Shown here: positions 1-7,836 of the stretch, piece by piece | How positions within the stretch are numbered: the stretch's first letter is position 1 | Layout of the letters: each line of letters starts with the position of its first letter | Assembly: GCF_018130145.1 (NCBI RefSeq) | Contig: NZ_JAFCMB010000007.1 | Location: 248,001-312,000 of the forward strand | DNA from: Bradyrhizobium sp. AUGA SZCCT0176 | Lineage (GTDB): Bacteria; Pseudomonadota; Alphaproteobacteria; Rhizobiales; Xanthobacteraceae | Length of the DNA stretch: 64,000 nucleotides | Direction of reading: 5' to 3' | Program-made: the position numbers and the translations under genes | Notes under the pieces: model-generated | The model's database searches: none | Told to the model about the DNA's origin: nothing | Seen by the model: only the letters and a program-made list of their open reading frames with translations

Positions 1-103
1 CATCGGGCCATCGCGCCCGGATGCCGCGATTGATCAGCTGCCGCGCCACGATGCCGAGGCGGCGCGAATAGAAATCGCGGAGATCGATGACGTCGATGGT
101 CAT
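1..103 (-). CDS. N-terminal fragment of a class I SAM-dependent methyltransferase-like protein (runs off the left edge)
   Basis: Only the first 34 codons are present, read leftward from an ATG at 103 (MTIDVIDLRDFYSRRLG...). The opening resembles the N-terminus of the SAM-dependent methyltransferases often found divergent from gloB in Bradyrhizobium, but no cofactor motif lies inside the window. The assignment therefore rests on the first residues and on position. It is divergent from gloB across about 210 bp that hold a repeat. Confidence 0.5.
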   Translation of the reverse strand, partial: MTIDVIDLRDFYSRRLGIVARQLINRGIRARWPD

Positions 104-203
104 GGGTTCAATCTATCACGCCGCTATTCCCCGCGGGGCCTGGAAATTTGCATTGCCGCAGGAGCGTTAACGCCATATTTCCTGCCCATATGTGGCGTGT
201 TAG

Positions 204-276
204 AGCTTGATCGGGAAAGGCGCGCCCCGCACTTCAATGGCGGGGTGGGCCCCGGTTTTCCGAAGAAATCATGCTC
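204..276. repeat. Degenerate palindromic intergenic element upstream of gloB
   Basis: The outer arms (GAGCTTGATC near 204 and GAAATCATGCTC ending near 276) are imperfect inverted repeats. They resemble the Bradyrhizobium element also seen at 21041-21087. Inside is a clean hairpin, CCCCGC (225-230) pairing with GCGGGG (240-245). The element fills most of the gap between the methyltransferase fragment and gloB. Confidence 0.5.
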
Positions 277-312
277 AGGCAAGAAATCACTCATACTGTT
301 CGTGGAGATACC

Positions 313-1080
313 ATGGCTTCGGAAATTCGCACCTTTACCTGCCTCAACGACAATTTCGGCTATCTGATCCACGATGGCGCGACCAAAGCGACCGCCTCGA
401 TCGACGCGCCGGAAGCCGGCCCCATCCTCAAGGCGCTGGAGCGCGAAGGCTGGACGCTGACGGATATTCTGATCACCCATCACCACCACGACCATGTCGG
501 CGGCGTCGCCGAGCTGAAGCAGAAGTACAATTGCCGCGTCGTCGCCCCGCACGACAAATCCGCTGGTATCGCCAATGTCGATCTGCGCGCCGCCCATGGC
601 GACGTCATCAAGGTCGGCAGCCTCCTGGTGCGTGTGCTGGAAACGCCCGGCCACACGCTCGACCACATCTCCTATGTGTTCGACAGCGAGAAAGCGCTGT
701 TCGCCGCCGACACGCTGTTCTCGATCGGATGCGGCCGGGTGTTCGAAGGCGACTATCCCATGATGTGGGATTCGCTGCTGAAGCTGCGCGCGCTGCCGGA
801 TGATTTCAAACTCTATTGCGGCCACGAATATACCGCCTCCAACGTCAAATTCGCGCTCACGGTCGAGCCCGACAATCCCGCATTGGTCGCGCGTGCCGCG
901 GAAGTGTCCAGACTGCGCGCCGAGAACAAGCCGACGATTCCAACCCTGCTCGGCGAGGAAAAGAAGGCCAACGTGTTCCTGCGCGCCGACGAGCCGTCGG
1001 TCGCCGCCAAGCTGCACATGAAGGGCGCCAACGCCGCCGACGTGTTCGGCGAATTGCGTGAACGCAAGAACAAGTCCTGA
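313..1080 (+). CDS. gloB: Hydroxyacylglutathione hydrolase (glyoxalase II)
   Basis: Cytoplasmic metallo-beta-lactamase-fold enzyme that hydrolyses S-lactoylglutathione to D-lactate and glutathione, the second step of methylglyoxal detoxification. The 255-residue length is typical. The binuclear metal motif HHHHDH lies at residues 56-61, with further ligands in the GHTLDH and GHEYT segments and the expected C-terminal helical region. The ATG at 313 is chosen over an upstream in-frame ATG at 271 because GGAG sits about 6 nt before it and the protein then starts at the family's usual MASEIRTF position. Its stop overlaps the next start (TGATG), so the two genes are probably cotranscribed. Confidence 0.95.
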   Translation: MASEIRTFTCLNDNFGYLIHDGATKATASIDAPEAGPILKALEREGWTLTDILITHHHHDHVGGVAELKQKYNCRVVAPHDKSAGIANVDLRAAHGDVIKVGSLLVRVLETPGHTLDHISYVFDSEKALFAADTLFSIGCGRVFEGDYPMMWDSLLKLRALPDDFKLYCGHEYTASNVKFALTVEPDNPALVARAAEVSRLRAENKPTIPTLLGEEKKANVFLRADEPSVAAKLHMKGANAADVFGELRERKNKS

Positions 1081-1529
1081 TGACGCTTCCGGCAAGTACT
1101 GCCGAGACAAGTGCCGCCGAGATCATCGCGCGGCTCGAGCTGAAGCCGCATCCGGAAGGCGGGCATTATCGCGAGACGTTTCGCGATTCCCGCACCGATG
1201 CGAACGGCCGTTCGCGATCCACCGCGATCTATTTCCTGCTGGCGCGCGGCGAGCGCTCGCACTGGCATCGCATTGATGCCGTCGAGGTCTGGCATTACTA
1301 CGCCGGCAGCGCGCTGACGTTGAAAATCGCCGACGATGACGGGCAATGGAGTTTCAGGCTCGGCCCGAACCTCGCCGCCGGCGAGCAGCCGCAGGCGATC
1401 GTGCCGCCCGACACCTGGCAAGCCGCCGAGAGCACCGGCGACTGGACATTGGTCGGCTGCACGGTTGCGCCGGGATTCGATTTTGCAACGTTCGAGATGG
1501 CGCCGAAGGATTGGGAGCCTTCTTCGTAG
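1080..1529 (+). CDS. DUF985 / cupin_5 family protein
   Basis: 149 residues with the DUF985 cupin signature: EGGHYRETF near residue 26, an HWHRI segment near 61 and VEVWHYYAG just after it. Small beta-barrel proteins of this family are thought to bind sugars or small ligands, and no reaction is established. The start codon overlaps the gloB stop, suggesting translational coupling. The last codon is odd: the TAG stop (1527-1529) lies inside the palindromic element at 1525-1610, so the repeat defines the C-terminus. Confidence 0.85.
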   Translation: MTLPASTAETSAAEIIARLELKPHPEGGHYRETFRDSRTDANGRSRSTAIYFLLARGERSHWHRIDAVEVWHYYAGSALTLKIADDDGQWSFRLGPNLAAGEQPQAIVPPDTWQAAESTGDWTLVGCTVAPGFDFATFEMAPKDWEPSS

Positions 1530-1610
1530 GATGGGTGGAGCGAAGCGATACCCATCAGTTGCGTCCGTGCGGTGAGATGATGGGTATCGCTGCGCTCCAC
1601 CCATCCTACG
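1525..1610. repeat. 86-bp palindromic repeat element between convergent genes (copy 1)
   Basis: Long inverted repeat opening with CGTAGGATGGGTGGAGCGAA and closing with its reverse complement. An almost identical 86-bp copy is at 18334-18419. Because each end reads CGTAGG outward-in, the element gives a TAG stop to the cupin gene on the plus strand and to the DMT transporter on the minus strand. It could also act as a bidirectional terminator or an mRNA-stabilising hairpin. Confidence 0.9.
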
Positions 1611-2481
1611 GTCTTTTTCTCCACACCATATCCTTTGCCGCGATCAGGCCGCCGCCGGCGATCAGGATCGCGGCAATCGCAATCGTGGCGCTCGCCGTGG
1701 CAAAGCCTGCGAGGATCAAAAACGCGGTCGAGAGCAGCGGCGTCGCATAGGATGCCGCGCCGAGCACGCGGATGTCGCCACGCTTCATGCCGATGTCCCA
1801 GGTAAAGAACGCAGCGCCGACCGGACCGACGCCGAGTGCGATAATGGCAAGCCATTGCCCTGACGTTTCAGGCCAGACCGTGGTCTCGACCATGCCGTGG
1901 ACGAGAGCCGCGAGCAGTGCGGTGGCGAGGCAAAAGCCGGCCACCGCGTCGGTCGGCACCGCCTTGAGCTTGCGCGACATCACCGAATAGGCCGCCCACA
2001 CAAAGGCGGCGACGAAGGCCGCCGCCAGTCCCGGAATCTGCGCCGGCGCAAAGCCGCCGCCGCTATTGCCTGACAACAGCAACACCGTGCCGGCGAGACC
2101 GAGCAGCGCGCCGATGATGTGATGCGCCGCCAGCCGCTCGCCCGGCAGCAGAGAGGAGAACAGCACGATCAAAAGCGGCCAGAGATAGTTCAAGAGCCCG
2201 GCTTCGGCCGGCGGCGCAAAGCGCAGCGCCAGGAAATACAGCGCGTGATAGCCGAACAGCCCGCCGACGCCGACCACCCACGCGGTCGGCGATTGCCGTA
2301 ACGCGGCGAAGGCCGCGGGCCGCCAGATGAAGCTGATGAAAGCGACCGCCGCCCCGATCGCGAACGTCATCGCCGCGAGCTGAAACGCCGGAATTTTCCC
2401 GGTCGCAACCGTCAGGACCGACAGCAGCGACCACATCAGGATCGCGGTCAGTCCGATAAGTGTGGCGGTACGGGGAGTCAT
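1606..2481 (-). CDS. EamA/DMT-family membrane transporter
   Basis: About 291 residues with ten predicted hydrophobic helices in two EamA repeats, the drug/metabolite transporter layout of inner-membrane exporters such as RhaT or YdcZ relatives. The substrate cannot be read from the sequence. I prefer the ATG at 2481 (MTPRTATLIGL). A TTG four codons upstream at 2493 is possible, and neither has a strong ribosome site. The stop codon lies in the right end of the palindrome shared with the cupin gene. A second palindrome (2511-2600) lies upstream. Confidence 0.85.
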   Translation of the reverse strand: MTPRTATLIGLTAILMWSLLSVLTVATGKIPAFQLAAMTFAIGAAVAFISFIWRPAAFAALRQSPTAWVVGVGGLFGYHALYFLALRFAPPAEAGLLNYLWPLLIVLFSSLLPGERLAAHHIIGALLGLAGTVLLLSGNSGGGFAPAQIPGLAAAFVAAFVWAAYSVMSRKLKAVPTDAVAGFCLATALLAALVHGMVETTVWPETSGQWLAIIALGVGPVGAAFFTWDIGMKRGDIRVLGAASYATPLLSTAFLILAGFATASATIAIAAILIAGGGLIAAKDMVWRKRP

Positions 2482-2510
2482 CTTGGCCGGCAACGGTGCG
2501 AGATTTTTCC

Positions 2511-2600
2511 GTCATGGCCGGGCTTGTCCCGGCCATCCACGTCTTCTTGTTATGGAGTAGTAAAGACGTGGATGCCCGGCACAAGGCCGGGCATGACGCC
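2511..2600. repeat. Palindromic intergenic repeat (GTCATGGCCGGGCTTGTCCC type)
   Basis: Left arm from 2511 (GTCATGGCCGGGCTTGTCCC...) pairs with a right arm ending GCCGGGCATGAC near 2600, with AAGACGTGGATG pairing to CATCCACGTCTT inside. This is an REP-like hairpin unit between the DMT gene and phaB. It could terminate phaB transcription. Confidence 0.8.
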
Positions 2601-2645
2601 TTCTTGATAGATTGTGGCTGCGAGGATCCGACGGGACCGCAGCAA

Positions 2646-3371
2646 TCACACCATGTACTGCCCGCCGTTGATCGTCAGCGTCGAGCCGGTGATGGCGCCG
2701 GCTTCGTCGGCGGCGAGGAAGACCACCGCGCGGGCGATTTCTTCGGGCTCGCCGAGGCGATTGACCGGGATCAGCGGCAGGATGCTCTTCTCCAGCACGT
2801 CCTTCGGCACCGCCTGCACCATTTCGGTGTTGATGTAGCCGGGGCAGATCGCGTTCACGGTGATGCCGCCCTTGGCGTTCTCCAGCGCCAAGGCCTTGGT
2901 GAAGCCGATGTCGCCGGCCTTGGCCGCCGAGTAATTGACCTGGCCGAACTGTCCCTTCTGGCCGTTGATCGAGGAGATGTTGATGACGCGGCCGAACTTG
3001 CGGGCGCGCATGCCTTCGATCACCTGGCGGGTCATGTTGAACAGCGAGCCGAGATTGGTGTTGATGACCGCGTTCCACTGCTCGAGCGTCATCTTGTGGA
3101 AGGCGCCGTCCTTGGTGATGCCGGCATTGTTGATCAGCACGTCGACCGGGCCGAGATCGGCCTCGACCTGCTTGACGCCGGCCGCACACGCGTCGAACGA
3201 GCTGACGTCCCATTTGTAAACGGGAATGCCGGTCTCCGATTTGAATTTCTCCGCCGCGGCGTCATTCCCGGCATAGCTCGCCGCAACCTTGTAGCCCGCC
3301 GCCTTCAGCGATTTGCTGATCGCAGCACCAATGCCTCTCGTGCCCCCCGTAACCAATGCAACACGTGCCAT
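2646..3371 (-). CDS. phaB: Acetoacetyl-CoA reductase
   Basis: NADPH-dependent short-chain dehydrogenase that reduces acetoacetyl-CoA to (R)-3-hydroxybutyryl-CoA, the monomer donor for polyhydroxybutyrate. The 241-residue length is typical. The cofactor motif TGGTRGIG is at 8-15, NNAG at 81-84, and the catalytic Ser at 133/134 with Tyr147 and Lys151 (YSAAK). The final INGGQYMV is characteristic of PhaB. AAGGAGG lies 7-8 nt before the ATG. It follows phaA on the same strand after a 266-bp gap that holds a terminator-like hairpin, so it may have its own promoter. Confidence 0.96.
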   Translation of the reverse strand: MARVALVTGGTRGIGAAISKSLKAAGYKVAASYAGNDAAAEKFKSETGIPVYKWDVSSFDACAAGVKQVEADLGPVDVLINNAGITKDGAFHKMTLEQWNAVINTNLGSLFNMTRQVIEGMRARKFGRVINISSINGQKGQFGQVNYSAAKAGDIGFTKALALENAKGGITVNAICPGYINTEMVQAVPKDVLEKSILPLIPVNRLGEPEEIARAVVFLAADEAGAITGSTLTINGGQYMV

Positions 3372-3447
3372 GCGTAGTCCTCCTTGGTGGTCTTTTTACG
3401 AGCCGGAATTGTCCCGGTCTTTTGACGAAGCCTGCTCTTCAAAGTGC

Positions 3448-3475
3448 GGTGCGTTTTCTCACTCGATAACGCACC
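3448..3475. other. Perfect 8-bp stem hairpin upstream of phaB
   Basis: GGTGCGTT (3448-3455) pairs with AACGCACC (3468-3475) around a 12-nt loop. It lies between the phaA terminator and the phaB start, so it could be a leader structure or an operator. Nothing in the sequence decides between these. Confidence 0.55.
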
Positions 3476-3483
3476 AGAGATGA

Positions 3484-3510
3484 AAATGCCCGGCGCAAGA
3501 CCGGGCATTT
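3484..3510 (-). terminator. Bidirectional stem-loop terminator downstream of phaA
   Basis: Stem AAATGCCCGG (3484-3493), loop CGCAAGA, and CCGGGCATTT (3501-3510). On the minus strand the stem ends in a T-run (GGGCATTTTC), fitting intrinsic termination of phaA 130 bp downstream of its stop. On the plus strand it is followed by CAGTTTT, so it may work both ways. Confidence 0.7.
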
Positions 3511-3586
3511 CAGTTTTATCGATTTGAGCCGTGGTTGACAGATGAACTTTTCATCAACAACGCATCCTATCTGCCTTTTATCTGTA

Positions 3587-3635
3587 CGCGTTTTCTTGAC
3601 GCGAACCGGTACCCGCTTCGCTTGAAAACGCTATG
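3587..3635. repeat. Palindromic intergenic repeat (GCGTTTTC...GAAAACGC type)
   Basis: GCGTTTTC (3588-3595) and GAAAACGC (about 3624-3631) flank GACGCGAACCGGTACCCGCT. It ends three bases before the phaA stop codon. I recall units of this kind as common in Bradyrhizobium genomes; only one copy was seen here. Confidence 0.6.
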
Positions 3636-3637
3636 GT

Positions 3638-4816
3638 TCAGTCGCGTGCGATGCACATGGCAATGCCCATGCCGCCGCCGATGCACAGCGTGGCGAGGCC
3701 TTTCTTGGCATCGCGCTTCTGCATTTCGTGCAGCAGCGTCACCAGCACGCGGGCGCCGGAAGCGCCGACGGGATGGCCGATCGCGATCGCACCGCCATTG
3801 ACGTTGACCTTGGAGGTATCCCAGCCGAGGTCCTTGTTGACGGCGCAGGCCTGCGCCGCGAACGCTTCATTGGCCTCGATCAGGTCCAGATCGGCGATGT
3901 TCCAGCCGGCCTTCTTCAACGCGGCGCGGGAAGCCGGGATCGGCCCGGTGCCCATGATCTTGGGATCGACGCCGGCCTGGCCCCAGGACGCGATGCGGCC
4001 GAGGATCTTCTTGCCTTCCTTGGCGGCCTGCTTGGCGGTCATCAGCACCACCACGCCGGCGCCGTCATTGATGCCGGACGCGCTGCCGGCGGTGACCGTG
4101 CCGTCCTTCTCGAAGGCGGGCTTCAGCTTGGCCATCGCATCGACGGTGGCGCCATGGCGCGGATATTCATCGGCGCTGACGATGATGTCGCCCTTGCGGG
4201 ATTTGATGGTGACGGGGACGATCTCGTCATTGAACTTGCCGGCCTTCTGCGCGGCCTCGGCCTTGTTCTGCGAGTGCACCGCGAACTCGTCCTGTTGCGC
4301 GCGGGTGATCTGGTACTGCCGCGCGACGTTCTCGGCGGTGTTGCCCATGTGATAGCCGTTGAAGGCATCCCACAGGCCGTCCTTGATCATGGTGTCGACC
4401 AGTTCGAGGCCGCCCATCTTGACGCCGCCACGCAGATATTGCGCGTGCGGGGCCATGCTCATGGATTCCTGGCCGCCGGCGACGACGATTTCCGAATCGC
4501 CGTTGAGCAGCGCCTGATAGCCGAGCGCAACGGTGCGCAGGCCCGAGCCGCAGAGTTGGTTGACGCCCCAGGCCGGGCTTTCCACCGGGATGCCGGCCGC
4601 GATCGAGGCCTGGCGGGCGGGATTCTGGCCCTGCGCCGCGGTCAGGATCTGGCCCAGGATGACTTCGGACACGCGGCCCGGCTCGATGCCAGCCCGCTCC
4701 AGCGCGGCCTTGATGGCGATGGCGCCAAGATCATGGGCCGGGGTGGTGGCGAACGCGCCGTTGAAGCTGCCGACCGGGGTGCGGGCGGCGCTGACGATGA
4801 CGACATCGTCTGACAT
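3638..4816 (-). CDS. phaA: Acetyl-CoA acetyltransferase (biosynthetic beta-ketothiolase)
   Basis: Condenses two acetyl-CoA to acetoacetyl-CoA, the first step of polyhydroxybutyrate synthesis. 392 residues. The catalytic triad falls at the positions known in the Zoogloea enzyme: Cys89 (QLCGSGLR), His348 (IGHPVG) and Cys378 (CIGGGMG). Two ATGs open the frame. The second, at 4816, is chosen because AGGAG lies 6 nt before it, whereas it lies only 1-2 nt before the ATG at 4822. It is divergent from phaR, with phaB downstream on the same strand. Related thiolases act in degradation (see pcaF), but this context points to storage. Confidence 0.96.
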   Translation of the reverse strand: MSDDVVIVSAARTPVGSFNGAFATTPAHDLGAIAIKAALERAGIEPGRVSEVILGQILTAAQGQNPARQASIAAGIPVESPAWGVNQLCGSGLRTVALGYQALLNGDSEIVVAGGQESMSMAPHAQYLRGGVKMGGLELVDTMIKDGLWDAFNGYHMGNTAENVARQYQITRAQQDEFAVHSQNKAEAAQKAGKFNDEIVPVTIKSRKGDIIVSADEYPRHGATVDAMAKLKPAFEKDGTVTAGSASGINDGAGVVVLMTAKQAAKEGKKILGRIASWGQAGVDPKIMGTGPIPASRAALKKAGWNIADLDLIEANEAFAAQACAVNKDLGWDTSKVNVNGGAIAIGHPVGASGARVLVTLLHEMQKRDAKKGLATLCIGGGMGIAMCIARD

Positions 4817-4885
4817 GGACATCTCCTGTGGGCTTGAGGTTTCTCGACGGCGGGCGGCCGGATGGCGGGCCTGTCTCTTGGGACT

Positions 4886-4914
4886 ATCCTGTTAACCTAG
4901 GCATCCTGTGTCAA
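4886..4914 (-). promoter_or_regulatory. Candidate sigma-70 promoter of phaA
   Basis: On the minus strand a perfect TTGACA (-35, 4914-4909) is followed after 17 nt by CAGGAT (-10, 4891-4886). The -10 is weak (3 of 6 consensus bases), but spacing and placement, about 70 bp upstream of the phaA start, are right. The 307-bp phaA-phaR gap holds this and the TGC-rich site and no gene. Confidence 0.4.
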
Positions 4915-5045
4915 TCGGCCAGAGGGGAAAATCACGCCGCGGCGCATTCAAAATAGCGTCCTTGGCAGTTTCCATAGCAGTACCCATGCCTTGGAATTAA
5001 CCGTGCCGCACAAAACGGTAGCCGAGCCGCATTGAAAATGCTTAC

Positions 5046-5072
5046 TTTGCTGCGTTGCGTTGCTCGTCTGCC
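5046..5072 (+). promoter_or_regulatory. TGC-rich cluster, candidate PhaR operator
   Basis: Five TGC triplets in 24 bases (at 5048, 5051, 5056, 5061, 5069), including TGCTGCGTTGCGTTGC. PhaR of Paracoccus is known to bind TGC-rich DNA and to repress its own gene and phasin genes. This cluster lies about 55-75 bp upstream of phaR and faces phaA. Binding is inferred, not shown. Confidence 0.4.
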
Positions 5073-5123
5073 CGCCGGCGATGCCGTCGGGTTCCCCGCT
5101 CTCGGTATCGATGTGTGAGCCCC

Positions 5124-5729
5124 ATGGCCATGGCCAAGTCAGACCAACCCACCACGATCAAGAAATACGCTAACCGGCGGCTCTATAATACCGGCACCAG
5201 CACCTATGTGACGCTCGAGGATCTCGCAGCGATGGTGAAGGATGGCGAGGATTTTCTCGTCTATGACGCCAAGACCGGTGACGACATCACCCGCTCGGTG
5301 CTGGCGCAGATCATCTTCGAGCAGGAAAACAAGGCGGGGCAAAATCTGCTGCCGACCACGTTCCTGCGCCAGCTGATCCGCTTCTACGGCGACAGCATGC
5401 AGATGGTGGTTCCGAAATATTTGGAACAATCGATCGACACGCTGACGCGCGAGCAGGAAAAGTTCCGCAAGCAGCTCACCAACACGTTCTCGGGAACGCC
5501 ATTTGCGCCGCTCGAAGAACACGTCCGCCGCAACATGGAACTGTTTCAGCAGACGTTCTCGATGTTCAAGCCGTTCGTGCCGCCGCGCGGCGGCGTGGCG
5601 TCAGTCGAACCCGAGAAGCTGCCGGAGCCGGCGGCTGCCGAAGACAATATCGATGATCTTCGCCGTCAGATGAAAGACATGCAGGACCGCCTCGAGCGCA
5701 TGTCGAAAGAGCCGAAGAAGGAAGAGTAG
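5124..5729 (+). CDS. phaR: Polyhydroxyalkanoate synthesis repressor
   Basis: Small DNA- and PHB-binding regulator that represses phasin genes and usually itself, and is released when PHB granules form. 201 residues from the ATG at 5124. The N-terminal PHB/PHA accumulation DNA-binding domain (KKYANRRLYNTGTS..., residues about 12-72) is followed by the PHB_acc repeat region (about 75-125) and an acidic, proline-rich tail ending in a short coiled coil. Upstream in-frame codons from 5055 lack family similarity and were left out. It is divergent from phaA, the classic rhizobial arrangement. Confidence 0.93.
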   Translation: MAMAKSDQPTTIKKYANRRLYNTGTSTYVTLEDLAAMVKDGEDFLVYDAKTGDDITRSVLAQIIFEQENKAGQNLLPTTFLRQLIRFYGDSMQMVVPKYLEQSIDTLTREQEKFRKQLTNTFSGTPFAPLEEHVRRNMELFQQTFSMFKPFVPPRGGVASVEPEKLPEPAAAEDNIDDLRRQMKDMQDRLERMSKEPKKEE

Positions 5730-5758
5730 TTTTTCTTCCGCGCTCCACTCTCTCCATA

Positions 5759-5880
5759 CGTCGTCCCGGCCTTGAGCCGGGACCCATAACCACAAATCTT
5801 TGTTGTCGCGTGAGGGCGTCTACCACCGCGCCCCATCGATGAGCCGCGGCGTATAGGTCCCGGCCTTCGCCGGGACGACG
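5759..5880. repeat. Long palindromic intergenic element, CGTCGTCCCGG family, copy A
   Basis: Opens CGTCGTCCCGGCCTTGAGCC and closes with the matching arm GGTCCCGGCCTTCGCCGGGA then CGACG. The arms enclose an unrelated centre of about 60 nt. It lies between phaR and the convergent GGDEF-EAL gene. Related copies are at 16792, 19380, 54078 and 62430. Confidence 0.9.
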
Positions 5881-5903
5881 GAAACATTTCAACGCTACGC
5901 TGA

Positions 5904-7595
5904 TCAACTCGCCGCCGGCAACACCGTCTCGGCCGGCACGGCCCACGGCCGCTCCGGTGATGCGAGGCCGATCAGGCGGCCCTGGATGTAGTCGCAGCCC
6001 CATTCGCGCAGCATGACCGCGGACTCTTCGTCCTGCACCCATTCCGCCACCGTTTTGATCTGCAGCCGCCGCGCCAGATCGATCAGCGTCTGCACGAAGG
6101 CGCGGTCATCGGCCGAGCGCGCGATGTTCTGCACGAAGGCGCCGTCGATCTTGACGATGTCGACACCGAGCTTGCGCAAATTGCGGAACGAGGTGTAGCC
6201 GGCGCCGAAATCGTCGATCGCGATCCGGCTGCCGAAATTCTTCAGCCTGGTGACGAAGCCTCTGATGTCGTCGATATCCTGGATCGCCACGGTCTCGGTG
6301 ATTTCCACGATCAGCCGTTCGGCCACGCCCGGATGCGCACGCATCAGGGATTCGATCGAAGCCGACCAGTCCGGATCCATCGTGGTGTCGGGTGAGATGT
6401 TGAGGCTGAGCTGCACGTTCGGTGACGCCGCGAGTTCGGCGACCGCGAGTTCCAGCACGCGGTGATCGACCATCCGGATCAGGCCAAGTCGTTCCGCGAC
6501 GGGGACGATATCCGGTGCCAGCAACGCCTGGCCGTTGGCCTGCTCCATCCGCACCAGGCATTCGTAGAACGCCGGCTGGCGCGAGCGTGCCTCGACCACC
6601 GGTTCGAACGCTGTCACGATCCGGCGCTCGTTCAGCGCGGTAACGATTTCATCGGTGACACGGATGTTGACGCGGCGCTGCGCGTCGCGTTCGACATTCG
6701 GCTTCCACAGTGAGAACGATCCGGCCCGGCGGCTCTTGGCGCCGTCCAGCGTTTCCTGGGCGCGGGTGACGGCCTCATCGGCGCTGCGGGCGTAACGCGG
6801 GATGCTGATCGCGCCGATCGACGCCGTTACCGACACCGGTCCGGATACGGTCGGCACCACCTCGTCGCGAATACCGGCGAGAAACCGCTCGGCCGCGACA
6901 TTGGTGTCGTCGACGGTGCAGTTGCGCAGGATCAGCCCGAATTTGTTGCCGGAGAATCGCCCGAGCACGTCGCCGCCGCGCAGCCGCGCACGAATGCGCT
7001 TTCCGACTTCCGCGATCACGCCATCGGCGACATCGAAGCCGAAAGCGTCGTTGACGCGCGCCAGATGGTCGATGCCGATCAGCATGAAGGCGCATGACGA
7101 ACGGAAGCGCGCGGCTTCCTCGATCGCCTCGGCGAGCGCTGCGATCAGGTGGGTGCGATTGAGTTCGCCGGTCAGCGGGTCGTGCCGCGAGAGCCGCACG
7201 AGCTGCTCATCGCGGGCGCGGCGCTCATTGTCGACGCGGACGACGCCTTGCGCGCGCGCCGGCTTGCCGTCGGCGCCGGCAAACCAGCAACCGGTTTCCT
7301 CGATCCAGATCACGGGCGCGGAGGTCGAGGCCCGCACGCCATATTCGACCCGGTAGGCGACACCTTCGCCGCCGCGTGCCGGGGCGGTGTGACCCAGCGC
7401 GTCTGACCGGATCGACCCTTTCGGCTCGATCAGCTTGGCGAACGCGGCGCCGCTGGCCAGCGCTTCCGGGGCGATGTCGGTAAAGACCGAGGCGGCGTTG
7501 TCGCTCCAAGCGATGCTGTCGGCGGCGAGATCCCAGACGAACGTGGCCTGCCCGAGCGAAGCGAGGATGCTGGAGGCTTGCGGGACAGCGGACAT
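5904..7595 (-). CDS. Cyclic-di-GMP phosphodiesterase with degenerate GGDEF and intact EAL domain
   Basis: 563-residue cytoplasmic protein. An N-terminal PAS-like sensor (about 10-130) is followed by a GGDEF domain (about 135-300) and an EAL domain (about 325-555). The diguanylate cyclase signature is replaced by SGNKF, so synthesis is unlikely. The EAL domain keeps E-x-L-x-R (ECLVR), EITE, DDFGAGY and the late Gln in YIQGRL, so c-di-GMP hydrolysis is expected. The ATG at 7595 is preferred over a GTG 18 codons upstream because GAGGCG precedes it. It stands alone, and the sensed signal is unknown. Confidence 0.88.
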   Translation of the reverse strand: MSAVPQASSILASLGQATFVWDLAADSIAWSDNAASVFTDIAPEALASGAAFAKLIEPKGSIRSDALGHTAPARGGEGVAYRVEYGVRASTSAPVIWIEETGCWFAGADGKPARAQGVVRVDNERRARDEQLVRLSRHDPLTGELNRTHLIAALAEAIEEAARFRSSCAFMLIGIDHLARVNDAFGFDVADGVIAEVGKRIRARLRGGDVLGRFSGNKFGLILRNCTVDDTNVAAERFLAGIRDEVVPTVSGPVSVTASIGAISIPRYARSADEAVTRAQETLDGAKSRRAGSFSLWKPNVERDAQRRVNIRVTDEIVTALNERRIVTAFEPVVEARSRQPAFYECLVRMEQANGQALLAPDIVPVAERLGLIRMVDHRVLELAVAELAASPNVQLSLNISPDTTMDPDWSASIESLMRAHPGVAERLIVEITETVAIQDIDDIRGFVTRLKNFGSRIAIDDFGAGYTSFRNLRKLGVDIVKIDGAFVQNIARSADDRAFVQTLIDLARRLQIKTVAEWVQDEESAVMLREWGCDYIQGRLIGLASPERPWAVPAETVLPAAS

Positions 7596-7794
7596 CAAAG
7601 TCGCCTCGATTCGGGACAGCCCAACGACAGGCAAAGGTGATTCTGGCACCTTCAGGATAGTGGTTCTATCGAATCAGACGCTAGGCAAAGTTCATAAATA
7701 ATCTGGAAACCACGTTTTACGGCTGTCGCAAACCTTGAGGGAACCAACCGGGACGCATCGGCATAGGCCTTGCGAGGAGCAGATCGCAGTAGGG

Positions 7795-7816
7795 TGTCAC
7801 GTCCCAAAACGTGACA
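7795..7816. promoter_or_regulatory. Perfect inverted repeat TGTCACGT-N6-ACGTGACA
   Basis: Two exact 8-bp arms (7795-7802 and 7809-7816) separated by CCCAAA. It lies 20 bp upstream of the small gene at 7837 and about 200 bp upstream of the divergent EAL gene. The symmetry suits an operator for a dimeric regulator or an mRNA leader hairpin. No regulator can be named. Confidence 0.5.
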
Positions 7817-7836
7817 GTTTTAGCCGGTTCAGTGCG

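Noticed and set aside
3728..4813. 361-codon plus-strand open frame opposite phaA
   Set aside because: Antisense to a clear thiolase gene with all catalytic residues; composition is the Gly/Asp/Arg-rich shadow typical of high-GC genes.
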